Shown piece by piece: positions 40,679 through 49,438 of a stretch of 64,000 bases of DNA. The notes below the pieces were generated by a model. The model was not told where the DNA came from. It saw nothing but the letters and a program-made list of their open reading frames with translations, and made no database searches. The translations under genes were made by a program, and so were the position numbers. Positions within the stretch are counted from its first letter, which is position 1, and each line of letters begins with the position of its first letter. Origin of the DNA: an uncultured Paludibaculum sp. (GTDB lineage: Bacteria > Acidobacteriota > Terriglobia > Bryobacterales > Bryobacteraceae); the NCBI RefSeq assembly GCF_963665245.1, contig NZ_OY762269.1, positions 620,001 through 684,000 of the forward strand. The letters run 5' to 3'.

Positions 40679-42229
40679 TCAGGTGACGGGGCCCGGGTTG
40701 AAGAGGGCCGGGGCGTTGTGCAGTTTCCACGTCTCGGCCCAGGTCTTTCTGCGGCCGCTGGCGACTTCCAGAATCAGGTGAAAGATCTCCTGCCCTATGT
40801 CCTGAATGGTGGCCTGTCCCATCGCAATCCGGCCCGCATCGACGTCGATGAGATCGGGCCAACGCTCAGCCAGCGCCGTGCGGGACGACACCTTGATCAC
40901 AGGCGCCATCGCCAATCCATAGGGCGTGCCCTCTCCCGTCGTGAAGACATGTAGGTTCATTCCGGCGGCGAGTTGGAGCGTGCCGCAGATGAAGTCACTG
41001 GCCGGGGTGGCGGCGAAGACCAAGCCCTTCGTAGTTACGCGCTCACCTGGTGCTGAGACACCCATCAGGGGCGAAGTGCCCGCCTTCGCCACCGAGCCCA
41101 GAGCCTTCTCCACGATATTCGCAAGCCCTCCGCGTTTGTTGCCCGGCGTGGGATTGGCGCTGCGGTCGGCCGAGCCGCGCTCCAGGTACTCGTCATACCA
41201 GGCCATCTCGTGGATCAAGGCCAGCGCGACCTCTTCGTTAACGGCACGCGGCGTGAGCAGGTGCACCGCGTCCCGCACTTCCGTGACTTCGGAGAAGAGA
41301 ACCGTGGCGCCGGCGCGCACCAACAGGTCCGCTGCATGGCCTACAGCCGGATTCGCCGTCACGCCCGAGAATGCGTCGCTGCCGCCGCATTGGAGGCCCA
41401 CCGTAAGTTGCGACGCGGGACAGGGGACACGGCGCCGGCGGTTCAGTTCCTCGAGCCGCTTCTCCGCGAAGCGCAGAATGGCAACGATCATGTCCTGGAA
41501 TCCGTGCTGATCCTGAAGGCGCACAACGAATGGCTCGTCGTTTGGCAGAACCGGCAGCCCTGGCGGCTGCGGGAACAGCCTGGCCGGCTGGAGTTTCTCG
41601 CAACCCAGACTGACGATGAGCGGCGACTCTCCGAGGTTGGGGTTCAGTGCCAGATTGCGTATGGTGCGAATGGGCACGGCAGCGCCCGGAGCCTGGATGG
41701 CCACTCCGCAGCCATAGGTGTGCGTGATGGCCACCACATCATCCACGTTCGGGTAGTGGGGCAGCAGTTCGGCCTTGATGCGTTGGACGGCGTAATCGAC
41801 GGTGGGCGCCACGCACTGCACGGTGGTTGTGATGCCGAGAATGTTGCGGGTACCCGCGGTTCCATCCGGGTTCGGGTAGCCGTCGAACGTGATGTTCTCG
41901 ATCGGAGGCAGAGCCGGCGGCACGGCCGTCGCGCGCGGAAGTTGGTTGAGGGCCGGCGCGGAGGGTAGGCTCAGCAATTCCTCGCGAACCCACGATCCCC
42001 GTGGAATGGCCCGTGTGGCCCGTCCGATGATCTCTCCGTAACGGATCACCGGATCGCCTGCGCCGATATCCTCCAAAGCGACCTTGTGTGCTTGCGGAAT
42101 GAACTCCGCCAGCGTCAGGCCATCGGCAAACGCGGATCCAGCCGGCAGCCCCTCCGGGTTGACGATGATCGCGACATTGTCGCGGGCATGAACTCTCACG
42201 TAGAGGGGCCGCATCGGCGTAGCTCTCAT
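40679..42229 (-). CDS. garD: Galactarate dehydratase
   Basis: 516 residues that align along the whole length with E. coli GarD as I recall it: VRVHARDNVAIIVN, EIIGRATRAIPRGSW, TRNILGITTTVQCVA, THTYGCGVAI, SLGCEKLQP, GLQCGGSDAFSGVTANPAVG, FSEVTEVRDAVHLLTPRAVN, PGNKRGGLANIVEKALGS and the ending FNPGPVT. It dehydrates galactarate to 5-dehydro-4-deoxy-glucarate. An N-terminal SAF domain is followed by the catalytic UxaA-type domain with the metal-binding Cys/His. Its ATG (42229) overlaps the garR stop as ATGA, so the two are coupled; an in-frame ATG 15 nt later is the alternative start. Confidence 0.95.
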   Translation of the reverse strand: MRATPMRPLYVRVHARDNVAIIVNPEGLPAGSAFADGLTLAEFIPQAHKVALEDIGAGDPVIRYGEIIGRATRAIPRGSWVREELLSLPSAPALNQLPRATAVPPALPPIENITFDGYPNPDGTAGTRNILGITTTVQCVAPTVDYAVQRIKAELLPHYPNVDDVVAITHTYGCGVAIQAPGAAVPIRTIRNLALNPNLGESPLIVSLGCEKLQPARLFPQPPGLPVLPNDEPFVVRLQDQHGFQDMIVAILRFAEKRLEELNRRRRVPCPASQLTVGLQCGGSDAFSGVTANPAVGHAADLLVRAGATVLFSEVTEVRDAVHLLTPRAVNEEVALALIHEMAWYDEYLERGSADRSANPTPGNKRGGLANIVEKALGSVAKAGTSPLMGVSAPGERVTTKGLVFAATPASDFICGTLQLAAGMNLHVFTTGEGTPYGLAMAPVIKVSSRTALAERWPDLIDVDAGRIAMGQATIQDIGQEIFHLILEVASGRRKTWAETWKLHNAPALFNPGPVT

Positions 42230-43116
42230 TCGGGCTTACGGACCTGGCACTGGGCCATGTCCTCGATCACATTCACGATGGCGGCGTGGTCCAGATCACC
42301 TCGCCCGTTGTTCATCGACGCGACCAGCATCTGCTGCACCATGCTCGTGAGCGGCAATGCGACCTTCATCGATTCGGCCGCCAGCAGCGCATTCCGCAGG
42401 TCCTTCTGATGCAGGCGAATACGGAAGCCAGGCTTGAAGTTGCGGCCGATCACCATGGGCGCCTTGGCGTTCAGTACTGTGCTGCCGGCCAGCCCACCCT
42501 TTACCGCATTGAAGACGACCTCGGGATCAAGGCCCGCCTTCGTGGCCAGTACCAGAGCCTCGCCCATGGCCGCAATGTTGCACGCGACCATGATCTGGTT
42601 GGCGAGCTTGGTGACGTTGCCCGCGCCCACCGGACCGGTGAGCGTCACGCTGGACCCCAGAGACTTCAGTACCGGTAGGGCCTTGTCGAAGGTCGCCTGA
42701 GCGCCGCCGACCATGATCGCCAGGGTGGCGTCGATCGCCTTGGGTTCACCGCCGCTAACCGGGGCGTCGAGGAACTCCACACCCTTGGCCGCGCAGGCGG
42801 CTCCCACCTTCTGGGCCGTCAAGGGGTTGATGGAACTCATGTCAACGACGATCGAGCCTGGGGCGGCGCCTTCCAATACGCCGGCTGTTCCGAGGACGGC
42901 GGCTTGCACTTCGGGTCCATCCGGCAGCATCGTGATGATGAGTTCCGATCGCGCGGCCGCGTCGGCGGCTGACGTTGCGGCTTCGGCCCCCGCTGTGCCG
43001 AGTTCCGCTACCGATGCGGCGACGATATCGTACACCACGAGCTTGTGACCGGCCTTCAACAGGTTTCTCGCCATGGGCTTGCCCATGATGCCGAGTCCGA
43101 CAAATCCGATGTTCAT
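42226..43116 (-). CDS. garR: Tartronate semialdehyde reductase (2-hydroxy-3-oxopropionate reductase)
   Basis: 296 residues from ATG 43116. NAD-binding GFVGLGIMGKPMARNLL, DMSSINPL, the substrate-binding DAPVSGGEPKAIDATLAIMV, catalytic Lys in GNVTKLANQIMVA, and GRNFKPGFRIRLHQKDLRNA all match GarR/GlxR, distinguishing it from 3-hydroxyisobutyrate dehydrogenase. It reduces tartronate semialdehyde to glycerate with NAD(P)H. It precedes garD with a 4-nt overlap, so the two encode steps one and three of galactarate breakdown; the aldolase step may be the gene at 50849. Divergent from an aldo/keto reductase. Confidence 0.93.
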   Translation of the reverse strand: MNIGFVGLGIMGKPMARNLLKAGHKLVVYDIVAASVAELGTAGAEAATSAADAAARSELIITMLPDGPEVQAAVLGTAGVLEGAAPGSIVVDMSSINPLTAQKVGAACAAKGVEFLDAPVSGGEPKAIDATLAIMVGGAQATFDKALPVLKSLGSSVTLTGPVGAGNVTKLANQIMVACNIAAMGEALVLATKAGLDPEVVFNAVKGGLAGSTVLNAKAPMVIGRNFKPGFRIRLHQKDLRNALLAAESMKVALPLTSMVQQMLVASMNNGRGDLDHAAIVNVIEDMAQCQVRKPE

Positions 43117-43200
43117 TTTCTTTGTGCCTCGCTTCGAACAGCGTATCGGAACCGCGGGTCCGATTGGGGCGCCAGAAAGTGCCGCGCCTGCGCGCCGGGG

Positions 43201-43206
43201 TATAAC
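43201..43206 (+). promoter_or_regulatory. TATAAC -10 box before aldo/keto reductase
   Basis: TATAAC ends 10 nt before ATG 43217, in the garR/reductase divergent gap. A transcript from it would carry almost no leader. No clear -35. Confidence 0.35.
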
Positions 43207-43216
43207 GATAGAAGCG

Positions 43217-44176
43217 ATGCAGACGAAACAACTTGGAAATAGCGACCTACACATCACTCCGCTCGGCGTCGGAGCTTGGGCCATGGGCGGCGGCGGTTGG
43301 GCCTTTGCCTGGGGCCCGCAGGACGACAGCGAATCCATTGCGGCGATCCGGGCCGCGCTGGATGCCGGCATCAACTGGATCGATACTGCCGCCGTGTATG
43401 GGCTGGGCCATTCCGAAGAGGTGGTGGCCAAGGCGCTGGAAGGCCGCGCCCGGAAGCCCTATGTGTTCACCAAGTGCGAGCGGTGCTGGGACGAGAACCG
43501 GCAGATCTACAAGAGTCTGAAGAGCGACTCCATCCGCGGGGAGTGCGAGGCTTCGCTGCGGCGCTTGAAGCTCGACGTAATCGACCTCTACCAGATCCAC
43601 TGGCCCGAGCCCGATGAGGACATTGAAGAGGGCTGGGAGACGATGGTCCGTTTGAAGGAAGAGGGGAAGGTCCGCTGGATCGGTGTCTCGAACTTCAACG
43701 TCGCGCAACTGAAGCGCATCCAGAAGTTGGGCCCCATCACTTCGCTGCAGCCGCCTTACTCGATTCCGTCGCCCGATGTGGAAGCCGAAGCGATGCCGTT
43801 CTGCGCGGCCAACAACATCGGAATGATCGTCTACTCGCCGATGAAGTCCGGTCTGCTTACGGGCAAGATGACGAGGGAGCGCATCGAGAATCTGCCGGCC
43901 GACGACTTCCGCAAAAACGCTCTGAGCTTCAAGGAGCCGCACCTGACGCGGAACCTGGCCCTGGTTGAGTTGATCCGGGAAATCGGAAGCCGGCATGGTC
44001 GCACGCCTGGCGAAGTAGCCATCGCCTGGACCTTGCGCCGGCCGGAGATCACCGCCGCGATTGTCGGCCTGCGGTCGCCGGCCCAGCTGGAAGGTGTGAT
44101 TGGCGCCGCGGCGTTCCGGCTTTCGGCGGAAGAGATCGGGCAGATCTCGGCCTTCATGGAGGCGAACAAGGTCTAG
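43217..44176 (+). CDS. Aldo/keto reductase
   Basis: 319 residues from ATG 43217. TIM-barrel aldo/keto reductase with the catalytic tetrad visible: Asp and Tyr in NWIDTAAVYGLGHSEE, Lys in PYVFTKCERC, His in LYQIHWPEPDE. The NADP-binding region is ATPLAIAWTLRRPEI-like (here GEVAIAWTLRRPEITAAIVG) with GLRSPAQLEG. The N-terminal GAWAMGGGGWAFAWGPQDD resembles the YghZ/PERR subgroup acting on sugars or glyceraldehyde. It is divergent from garR-garD, so a role near sugar-acid metabolism is possible but not shown. Converges with the APC permease (2-nt gap). Confidence 0.9.
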   Translation: MQTKQLGNSDLHITPLGVGAWAMGGGGWAFAWGPQDDSESIAAIRAALDAGINWIDTAAVYGLGHSEEVVAKALEGRARKPYVFTKCERCWDENRQIYKSLKSDSIRGECEASLRRLKLDVIDLYQIHWPEPDEDIEEGWETMVRLKEEGKVRWIGVSNFNVAQLKRIQKLGPITSLQPPYSIPSPDVEAEAMPFCAANNIGMIVYSPMKSGLLTGKMTRERIENLPADDFRKNALSFKEPHLTRNLALVELIREIGSRHGRTPGEVAIAWTLRRPEITAAIVGLRSPAQLEGVIGAAAFRLSAEEIGQISAFMEANKV

Positions 44177-44178
44177 CC

Positions 44179-45549
44179 TCACACATCGCTGAAGTCGATG
44201 GCCGCCGGCGTGGTGCGAAAACCGCGGGTCTGGATGGCGTCCCACACCAGTCCGGCGGCAAACCAGATGGAGCCGACAATCTTGGCGTGTACGGAAAGCT
44301 GCAGCCAGATGAGGAAGCAGAAGGCCAGTCCCGCGGCCGGCAGGACCAGGTCGGGCAGCAACCGGCGCCCCGGCCGGCCGGCGGAGAAGTAGAAATGGCG
44401 GATCACTGAAGCGTTCACACCCATGAACGCCAAAAACGCGCCGAAATTGATCAGTTCGGCCGCGCGCTCGTAGTCGAGGATCAAGGCTCCGGCCATCGCG
44501 ATGCCACCCACCAGCAGGATGTTGTACAGCGGGGTGCTCCGCCGCTCGTCCAGGTGGGCAAAGAAACCTGCCGGCAGCATCTTGTCTCTGCCCATCCCGA
44601 ACAGCAGCCGCGAGATGCCCGCCTGCGCGCTGAGTCCGCACCCGAGATTCGCGACAATCAGTATCGCCGCCATTGCTCCGAACAGCAGCGACCCGCCCAC
44701 CACCCGCGAGACGTCCATGAAGGCTGTCTCGAGGTTCGCGAATGTCGTGAAGTCCGGCCAAACACGCTGCGCCAGATAAATCTGCAGGCCGCCGAAGATC
44801 CCCGTAAACAGACACACAAAGACCGTCGCCACAGGAATGGCCCGGCGCGGATTCTTCACGTCTTCCGACAACGTTGTGATGCCGTCGAAGCCACCGTAGG
44901 TCAGCGCGGCCACCGCCGTGCCGGCCCCCAGCGCCTTCCACTGGAATGTCCGCGTGTCGTAAAACGGCTGTGTCGAAAGCAGCCCGGCCCACCCCTCCCG
45001 CGCGAACAACAGTCGGACCGCCAGCGCGATGAAGGCCAGTATCACCGTGGTCATCACCACCATCAGCACGAGATTCGCGTTCACCGTGGCTCGTATCCCC
45101 TTCACGTTTATCAGCGTCATGGCGCCGGCAAACACGGCGCACAACACCGGGTAGGGGATCCACGGTACCAGTCGCTGCACGGTCAGCGCCCCGTAGATGG
45201 TGCAGATGAGCGGCACCAGCACGTAGTCCAACAGCATCGCCCACCCGGCCAGGAAACCCAGGTGCGGGTGCAGCGCCCGGCCCACATAGGTGTAGGCGGA
45301 CCCGGCCGACGGATACACCGCCGCCATCCGCCCATAGCTGAGCGCGGTGAGCATCATCGCCACCATCGCCAGCAGGATGGTCGTCACCGCGTGGCCGATC
45401 GAGAGCTTCTGCACCACCCCAAAGAGCGGCACCGGGGCGATCGGCATGATCAGCACGATGCCGTAGAGAACCAAGTCCCAGAAGGTGAGAACACGCCGGA
45501 ACCCCGGCGTCGCGGGCGCCTGCGCGGCAGGGGGCGTCGGGTCGTTCAT
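44179..45549 (-). CDS. APC-family amino acid permease
   Basis: 456 residues, about 12 membrane segments. The APC consensus is seen as WDLVLYGIVLIMPIAPVPLF, SYGRMAAVYPSAGSAYTYVG (TM2-TM3 with the helix break) and GFDGITTLSEDVKNPRRAIP in TM6. Imports an amino acid, polyamine or related amine with protons. It starts 3 nt after the epimerase stop, last of the DegT-epimerase-permease operon, so its substrate may be an amino compound made or used by the DegT enzyme (inference). Confidence 0.9.
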   Translation of the reverse strand: MNDPTPPAAQAPATPGFRRVLTFWDLVLYGIVLIMPIAPVPLFGVVQKLSIGHAVTTILLAMVAMMLTALSYGRMAAVYPSAGSAYTYVGRALHPHLGFLAGWAMLLDYVLVPLICTIYGALTVQRLVPWIPYPVLCAVFAGAMTLINVKGIRATVNANLVLMVVMTTVILAFIALAVRLLFAREGWAGLLSTQPFYDTRTFQWKALGAGTAVAALTYGGFDGITTLSEDVKNPRRAIPVATVFVCLFTGIFGGLQIYLAQRVWPDFTTFANLETAFMDVSRVVGGSLLFGAMAAILIVANLGCGLSAQAGISRLLFGMGRDKMLPAGFFAHLDERRSTPLYNILLVGGIAMAGALILDYERAAELINFGAFLAFMGVNASVIRHFYFSAGRPGRRLLPDLVLPAAGLAFCFLIWLQLSVHAKIVGSIWFAAGLVWDAIQTRGFRTTPAAIDFSDV

Positions 45550-45552
45550 CGC

Positions 45553-46461
45553 CTAGCTGCCGTACACTTCGACGATGAGCTTCTCCAGGTAGGCCTTGGA
45601 GGCGAGGATGTCCTTCGTCTGCTGATCGCCCTCAACCTCGCGCTCAATGGTCATCGCGCCGTGGAACTGGACCTCCTTCAGCCTCCGGATCACACCCCGG
45701 AAATCGACCTTGCCCTGCCCGATGGGCGTCTCCTCACCCAGCGTCCAGGGATCGGTCGGAAAGCGGCCATCCTTGGCGTGCAGACCCTTCACATACTTGC
45801 CGATCACGTCCATCGCGTCGACCGGGTTGCCCTTGCCATAGAGGATCAGGTTGGCCGTATCGAGGTTCACGCCCAGGTTCTTTGTGCCCACATCCCGCAT
45901 CAGCCTCAGCAGCGTGATGGGACTTTCCTGCCCGGTTTCAAACAACAGCGTGCGGCCTTTCGATGCGCAATAGACCGCCACCTCCTTCACGGCTGCCACA
46001 GTCTCGGCATAGACCGGATCGTTCAGATTCTCCGGGATGAATCCGCAGTGGGTGTGAATGGCCGGAATGCCCGCCCCGCTGGCCACATCCGCGGCCAGTT
46101 TCATGACGTCAATGCGCGCCCGGCGAGTGGCACGGGGCACCAGGCCGATGGTGAGGGGCCCGTCGCGAAAGTCCCACACCATGCGGCCCGGGCCCAGCTC
46201 CAACAGGGCCGTTGCCTCTACCCCGTGCGCCTGCAATGCCGCCTTCAATGGAACGGCATCGCGCGGCTTCAAGTCCTCAAATCCGATCTGACAGGTGGGG
46301 AAGCCAAGCTTCTTCACCCGGCCCACCACCGCATCCGCGGTTTCTCCCTTGCGTACCCAGACCACGATGCCGAGTCGAATGGGGGACTGGACCGCGGCTC
46401 GCGCCGGCAGCGCCGCACCAACGGCAGCGGCTTGCAGCAACGCACGGCGATTGATTCGCAT
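45553..46461 (-). CDS. Sugar phosphate isomerase/epimerase-like TIM barrel with Tat leader
   Basis: 302 residues from ATG 46461 (GGAGGG seven bases upstream; GTG 3 nt earlier is possible). The leader NRRALLQAAAVGAALPARA is a Tat signal. Then a xylose-isomerase-like TIM barrel with the metal-binding pattern GIPAIHTHCGFIPEN, LLFETGQE, GVNLDTANLILYG, GLHAKDGRF and MTIEREVEGD. Members isomerise or epimerise sugars, often inositol-like. Second gene of the DegT-epimerase-permease unit. Confidence 0.85.
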   Translation of the reverse strand: MRINRRALLQAAAVGAALPARAAVQSPIRLGIVVWVRKGETADAVVGRVKKLGFPTCQIGFEDLKPRDAVPLKAALQAHGVEATALLELGPGRMVWDFRDGPLTIGLVPRATRRARIDVMKLAADVASGAGIPAIHTHCGFIPENLNDPVYAETVAAVKEVAVYCASKGRTLLFETGQESPITLLRLMRDVGTKNLGVNLDTANLILYGKGNPVDAMDVIGKYVKGLHAKDGRFPTDPWTLGEETPIGQGKVDFRGVIRRLKEVQFHGAMTIEREVEGDQQTKDILASKAYLEKLIVEVYGS

Positions 46462-46478
46462 CACTAGGCCCTCCGTTC

Positions 46479-47816
46479 CTATGCCCGGTTGAGCTCCGCC
46501 GCGCCTTGCTGCACCTTGCGGACGGCGGCGGCGATGTCATCCATATCGCTCTTGGCGCCCAGCAGCATGGTCTGTGTCAACCACACCGCCTCCTGGCACA
46601 ACTTGTCGTTCTCGGGACACGCCGTGCGCTCTTCGAAGCGGTCCAGGTCCGTTTGTGAAAAGCACTTGCGGAAATGCCTCGAACGCAGCGTGGAGGCCAT
46701 GACTGGTTCCTTGTTCAGCGGCACGTAGCCGGTGCTCGCCGGCACGCCTTCGGCCTGGATGGCCTTCACCACCCGGTCCAGCGGCAATCCGGCAAACTTC
46801 TCGCGATCGTACCGGAACATGTAGAGATGGTAGGCGTTGCGCGTGCACCCGTCGTACATGCGTGCCGGCCGGATGCCCGGGACCTCCTTCAGCAGGGCTG
46901 TGAGGTATTGGGCGTTCTGCTCCCGTGTCCTGGCTTGGGCCTCCAGCCGGGTCAACTGCTCCATCAGCAGCGTCGCCTGGAACTCGGTCATGCGGTGATT
47001 GGATCCATTCCGGACAAATCGGTAACCGTAGGTGGTGGCACCGCGGCCGTTGTTCAAATAGCACTGACATAGCTCGCGCAGAGCATCGTCGTTGGTAACG
47101 ATGGCTCCACCCTCCCCGCAGTTCAGGTTCTTTGAGCCCTGGAAGCTGAAGCACCCCGCGGTCCCCAGCGTGCCCACCTTCTTGCCGCGCCATTCCGCCA
47201 GATGTGCCTGACAGGCATCCTCCACCACCGGCAGATTGTGGGCCTTGCCGATCGCCAGGATCTTGTCGAGGTCCGCCGCCGATCCGCCCAGATGGACCGG
47301 CATGATCGCGCGCGTCCGTGGCGTGATGGCCGCCTCGATCTTGTTCGCGTCGATCTGAAATGTCTCGCGATCCGTATCGACGAACACCGGCAGCGCGTGC
47401 TGTAGCAACACTACATTGATGGTCGCCACGAAGGTGTAGGGCGGAACGATCATTTCGTCCCCGGGTCCTATGTCCAGCGCATTCAAAACAGTGGATAGCG
47501 CCGTCGTGCCGCTGGCCGCCGCCACGCACTCCTTGGCGCCCAGCGTCTTCGCCCAGACGGCTTCAAACCGCTTGGCCCGGTCGCCATCCAGCCGGCACCA
47601 CTTCCGGCTGCGCAGCACCTCCATCCAGGCGTCTTCTTCGTTTTTGGCAAACTGCGGCCAGGATGGAAACGGCTGCGTGCGCACCGGCTTGCCGCCCAGC
47701 AGCGCTGGTTTCTGATCGCTGGCCAGTACCGCCGGGGCGGCCGTGCCCGCCAGTGCGACGCCGATGGCCTGGGCCACCGATTTTGTCAGCTCTCGTCGGT
47801 TCAAGTCTGCGGTCAT
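46479..47816 (-). CDS. DegT/DnrJ/EryC1/StrS aminotransferase with Tat leader
   Basis: 445 residues. Leader MTADLNRRELTKSVAQAIGV (Tat-like) ends near AVLAS. The mature part opens with ALLGGKPVRTQPFPSWP and carries the family motifs ASGTTALSTVLNALDI, VPPYTFVATINVVL, VHLGGSAADLDKI, VEDACQAHLAEWRGKKV, and the PLP lysine in CFSFQGSKNLNCGEGG. These enzymes transaminate ketosugars or cyclitols using PLP. First gene of the operon with the Tat-leader epimerase and APC permease, and divergent from the ROK regulator, which is followed by a leaderless-protein paralogue. PLP enzymes in the periplasm are unusual. Confidence 0.88.
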   Translation of the reverse strand: MTADLNRRELTKSVAQAIGVALAGTAAPAVLASDQKPALLGGKPVRTQPFPSWPQFAKNEEDAWMEVLRSRKWCRLDGDRAKRFEAVWAKTLGAKECVAAASGTTALSTVLNALDIGPGDEMIVPPYTFVATINVVLLQHALPVFVDTDRETFQIDANKIEAAITPRTRAIMPVHLGGSAADLDKILAIGKAHNLPVVEDACQAHLAEWRGKKVGTLGTAGCFSFQGSKNLNCGEGGAIVTNDDALRELCQCYLNNGRGATTYGYRFVRNGSNHRMTEFQATLLMEQLTRLEAQARTREQNAQYLTALLKEVPGIRPARMYDGCTRNAYHLYMFRYDREKFAGLPLDRVVKAIQAEGVPASTGYVPLNKEPVMASTLRSRHFRKCFSQTDLDRFEERTACPENDKLCQEAVWLTQTMLLGAKSDMDDIAAAVRKVQQGAAELNRA

Positions 47817-48153
47817 TGGTGCTTCTCCCGATCTCGCGGCCCATGGCCATCGCGGGGACGGGGCCGCAGCAGAAGTATGCGATTGGAGGGCGATGGTGTC
47901 AATAGAAAACTACGAAAATAGCGAATACTGTATTCTGCCAATCAATTCTACATAGTTATGTAATTTTATATCATATTGAAAATACTAACTATCCATCCGA
48001 ACTTCACCATAGGCGTCGATCCTGACTGAGTCACATTTAGTCTGAAAACAGATTTAACAGATTGACGTCCTCGCCCCGTTGCCGTAAGATCTGAAATTGC
48101 CCGGCACCTTCCAGCCGCCACGGCTCGAGTGCTGTACAACTGAAGTCGACCTC
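47817..48153. promoter_or_regulatory. 337-nt AT-rich divergent control region of ROK/DegT cluster
   Basis: Much more AT-rich than the rest of the window, especially 47897-48060. Contains the perfect palindrome GAATAC-T-GTATTC (47923-47935), a run TTTTATATCATATTGAAAAT around 47964-47984 and a TACAAC box at 48135-48140, 13 nt before the ROK start. It separates the DegT operon (minus) from the ROK gene (plus), the natural site for ROK-mediated control of both. No gene seen in it. Confidence 0.5.
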
Positions 48154-49410
48154 ATGGAACGCCTCAAAGGTAAACCTGACCGCGATCTCTGCCTGCTACA
48201 GTCGGTGGTCCGGGAGTTCGGACCTCTCTCCCGTGGCCGCATCCAGGAGATCACGCAGATTCGGCGCAGCGCCATTCCCGGCCTCGTACGCCTTTTGCAG
48301 GACCAGGGCCGGCTGCTGGAAGCCGGACGCGTTTCCGTCAGGACTGGGCGAAAACAGGTGCTTTTGCGCATCAATGAGGCATCCGGTCACGTCGCTGCCG
48401 TCGAGTTCGATGAAGAGACTGTCTCGGCCGGCGTCACCGATCTGAAACCACGCCTCCTCTGCCGGATCACCGAACCCACCAACCTCCAGGAAGGCAGCGA
48501 CGGTCTGCTCCGGCAGTTGATCTCCTGCACCCACCGGGCCTTGCAGGAGTCCGGAGTGGACCCCGCGTCGCTGATCGGCGTGGGCGTCGCCGACCCCGGT
48601 CTGGTGGACAGCCGCCACGGCATCACCATCACCTCATCGACCATCGACTTCTGGAAGCAGGTTCCGCTCAAGCAGAAGTTCGAGCGCGAGTTCCACGTGC
48701 CCGTGGCGGTGGAGGCGAAGACCCGCGCCAAAGCCGTGGCTGAACGTGTGCTTGGTTCGGGCGGCAACTCCGCCAACATGATCTACGTGGACTATGGCGC
48801 CGGTATCGGTGCCGGCGTCATCCTTGACGGCAAGCTGCGCTACGGGCAGAACTGCGCCCTGGGCGAATTCGGCCACACCCGCACGATGGACGGTGGGCCA
48901 GCCTGCAAGTGCGGTAGCTTCGGCTGCCTGGAGGCCGTGGCCGGTGCGCGCGCGGTCGAGGCTCGCTACCGGCAGGCCTTGGGCGAAGCGGGGCTCCCCG
49001 CTGTCATCGGGCCCGCGAACGGCGCCGGCTCCCTCGTCTGGAGCGTCCTGGAGCAGGCCGCCCGCGGTGACAAGATCTGCGTCAATATCGTTGCCGAGGT
49101 GGGAGATCATCTCGGGCTCGGCTTGGCCAATCTCGTCAATCTCTTCAACCCGTCCATGGTGATCCTGGACACTCGTCTCGGTCTGGCCGGACAAGGCCTG
49201 TTGCATCAAGTTACCCAGGTTGTAAAGCGGCAAGCGTTGACCTATACCAGCGAGCATGCCTCGCTTCGGTTCGGCAGTCTCGGCGACGAGGCGGGGGTGC
49301 TGGGTGTCGCACTGATCGTCATCGACCACCACTTTGAGGTCCCGCTGCTCAAACCGCCTAAGCTGCCGCAGTTGGCAAAGGACACGGCTGCCCAAGGAGG
49401 GCGCGGGTGA
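48154..49410 (+). CDS. ROK-family transcriptional regulator
   Basis: 418 residues from ATG 48154. N-terminal winged helix (LLQSVVREFGPLSRGRIQEI, IRRSAIPGLVRLLQDQGRL), then the ROK kinase-like domain with IGVGVADPGLVD, YVDYGAGIGAGVILDGKLR and the zinc motif LGEFGHTRTMDGGPACKCGS continuing FGCLEAVAG. It is of the NagC/XylR type: sugar- or sugar-derivative-responsive repressor. Divergent from the DegT-epimerase-permease operon and 28 nt before a second DegT gene, so it probably controls both. Confidence 0.92.
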   Translation: MERLKGKPDRDLCLLQSVVREFGPLSRGRIQEITQIRRSAIPGLVRLLQDQGRLLEAGRVSVRTGRKQVLLRINEASGHVAAVEFDEETVSAGVTDLKPRLLCRITEPTNLQEGSDGLLRQLISCTHRALQESGVDPASLIGVGVADPGLVDSRHGITITSSTIDFWKQVPLKQKFEREFHVPVAVEAKTRAKAVAERVLGSGGNSANMIYVDYGAGIGAGVILDGKLRYGQNCALGEFGHTRTMDGGPACKCGSFGCLEAVAGARAVEARYRQALGEAGLPAVIGPANGAGSLVWSVLEQAARGDKICVNIVAEVGDHLGLGLANLVNLFNPSMVILDTRLGLAGQGLLHQVTQVVKRQALTYTSEHASLRFGSLGDEAGVLGVALIVIDHHFEVPLLKPPKLPQLAKDTAAQGGRG

Positions 49411-49438
49411 GTCTGTCGGTTCGTTCAGGGAGAGCACG

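Noticed and set aside
42214..43431. Longer garR reading starting at 43431
   Set aside because: The extra 105 residues overlap the divergent aldo/keto reductase antisense and have shadow composition; the Rossmann motif begins right after ATG 43116.
44554..46467. 637-residue open frame antisense to the permease and epimerase
   Set aside because: Spans two genes with clear homology on the other strand and has the Arg/His/Gln-rich composition of a shadow frame.
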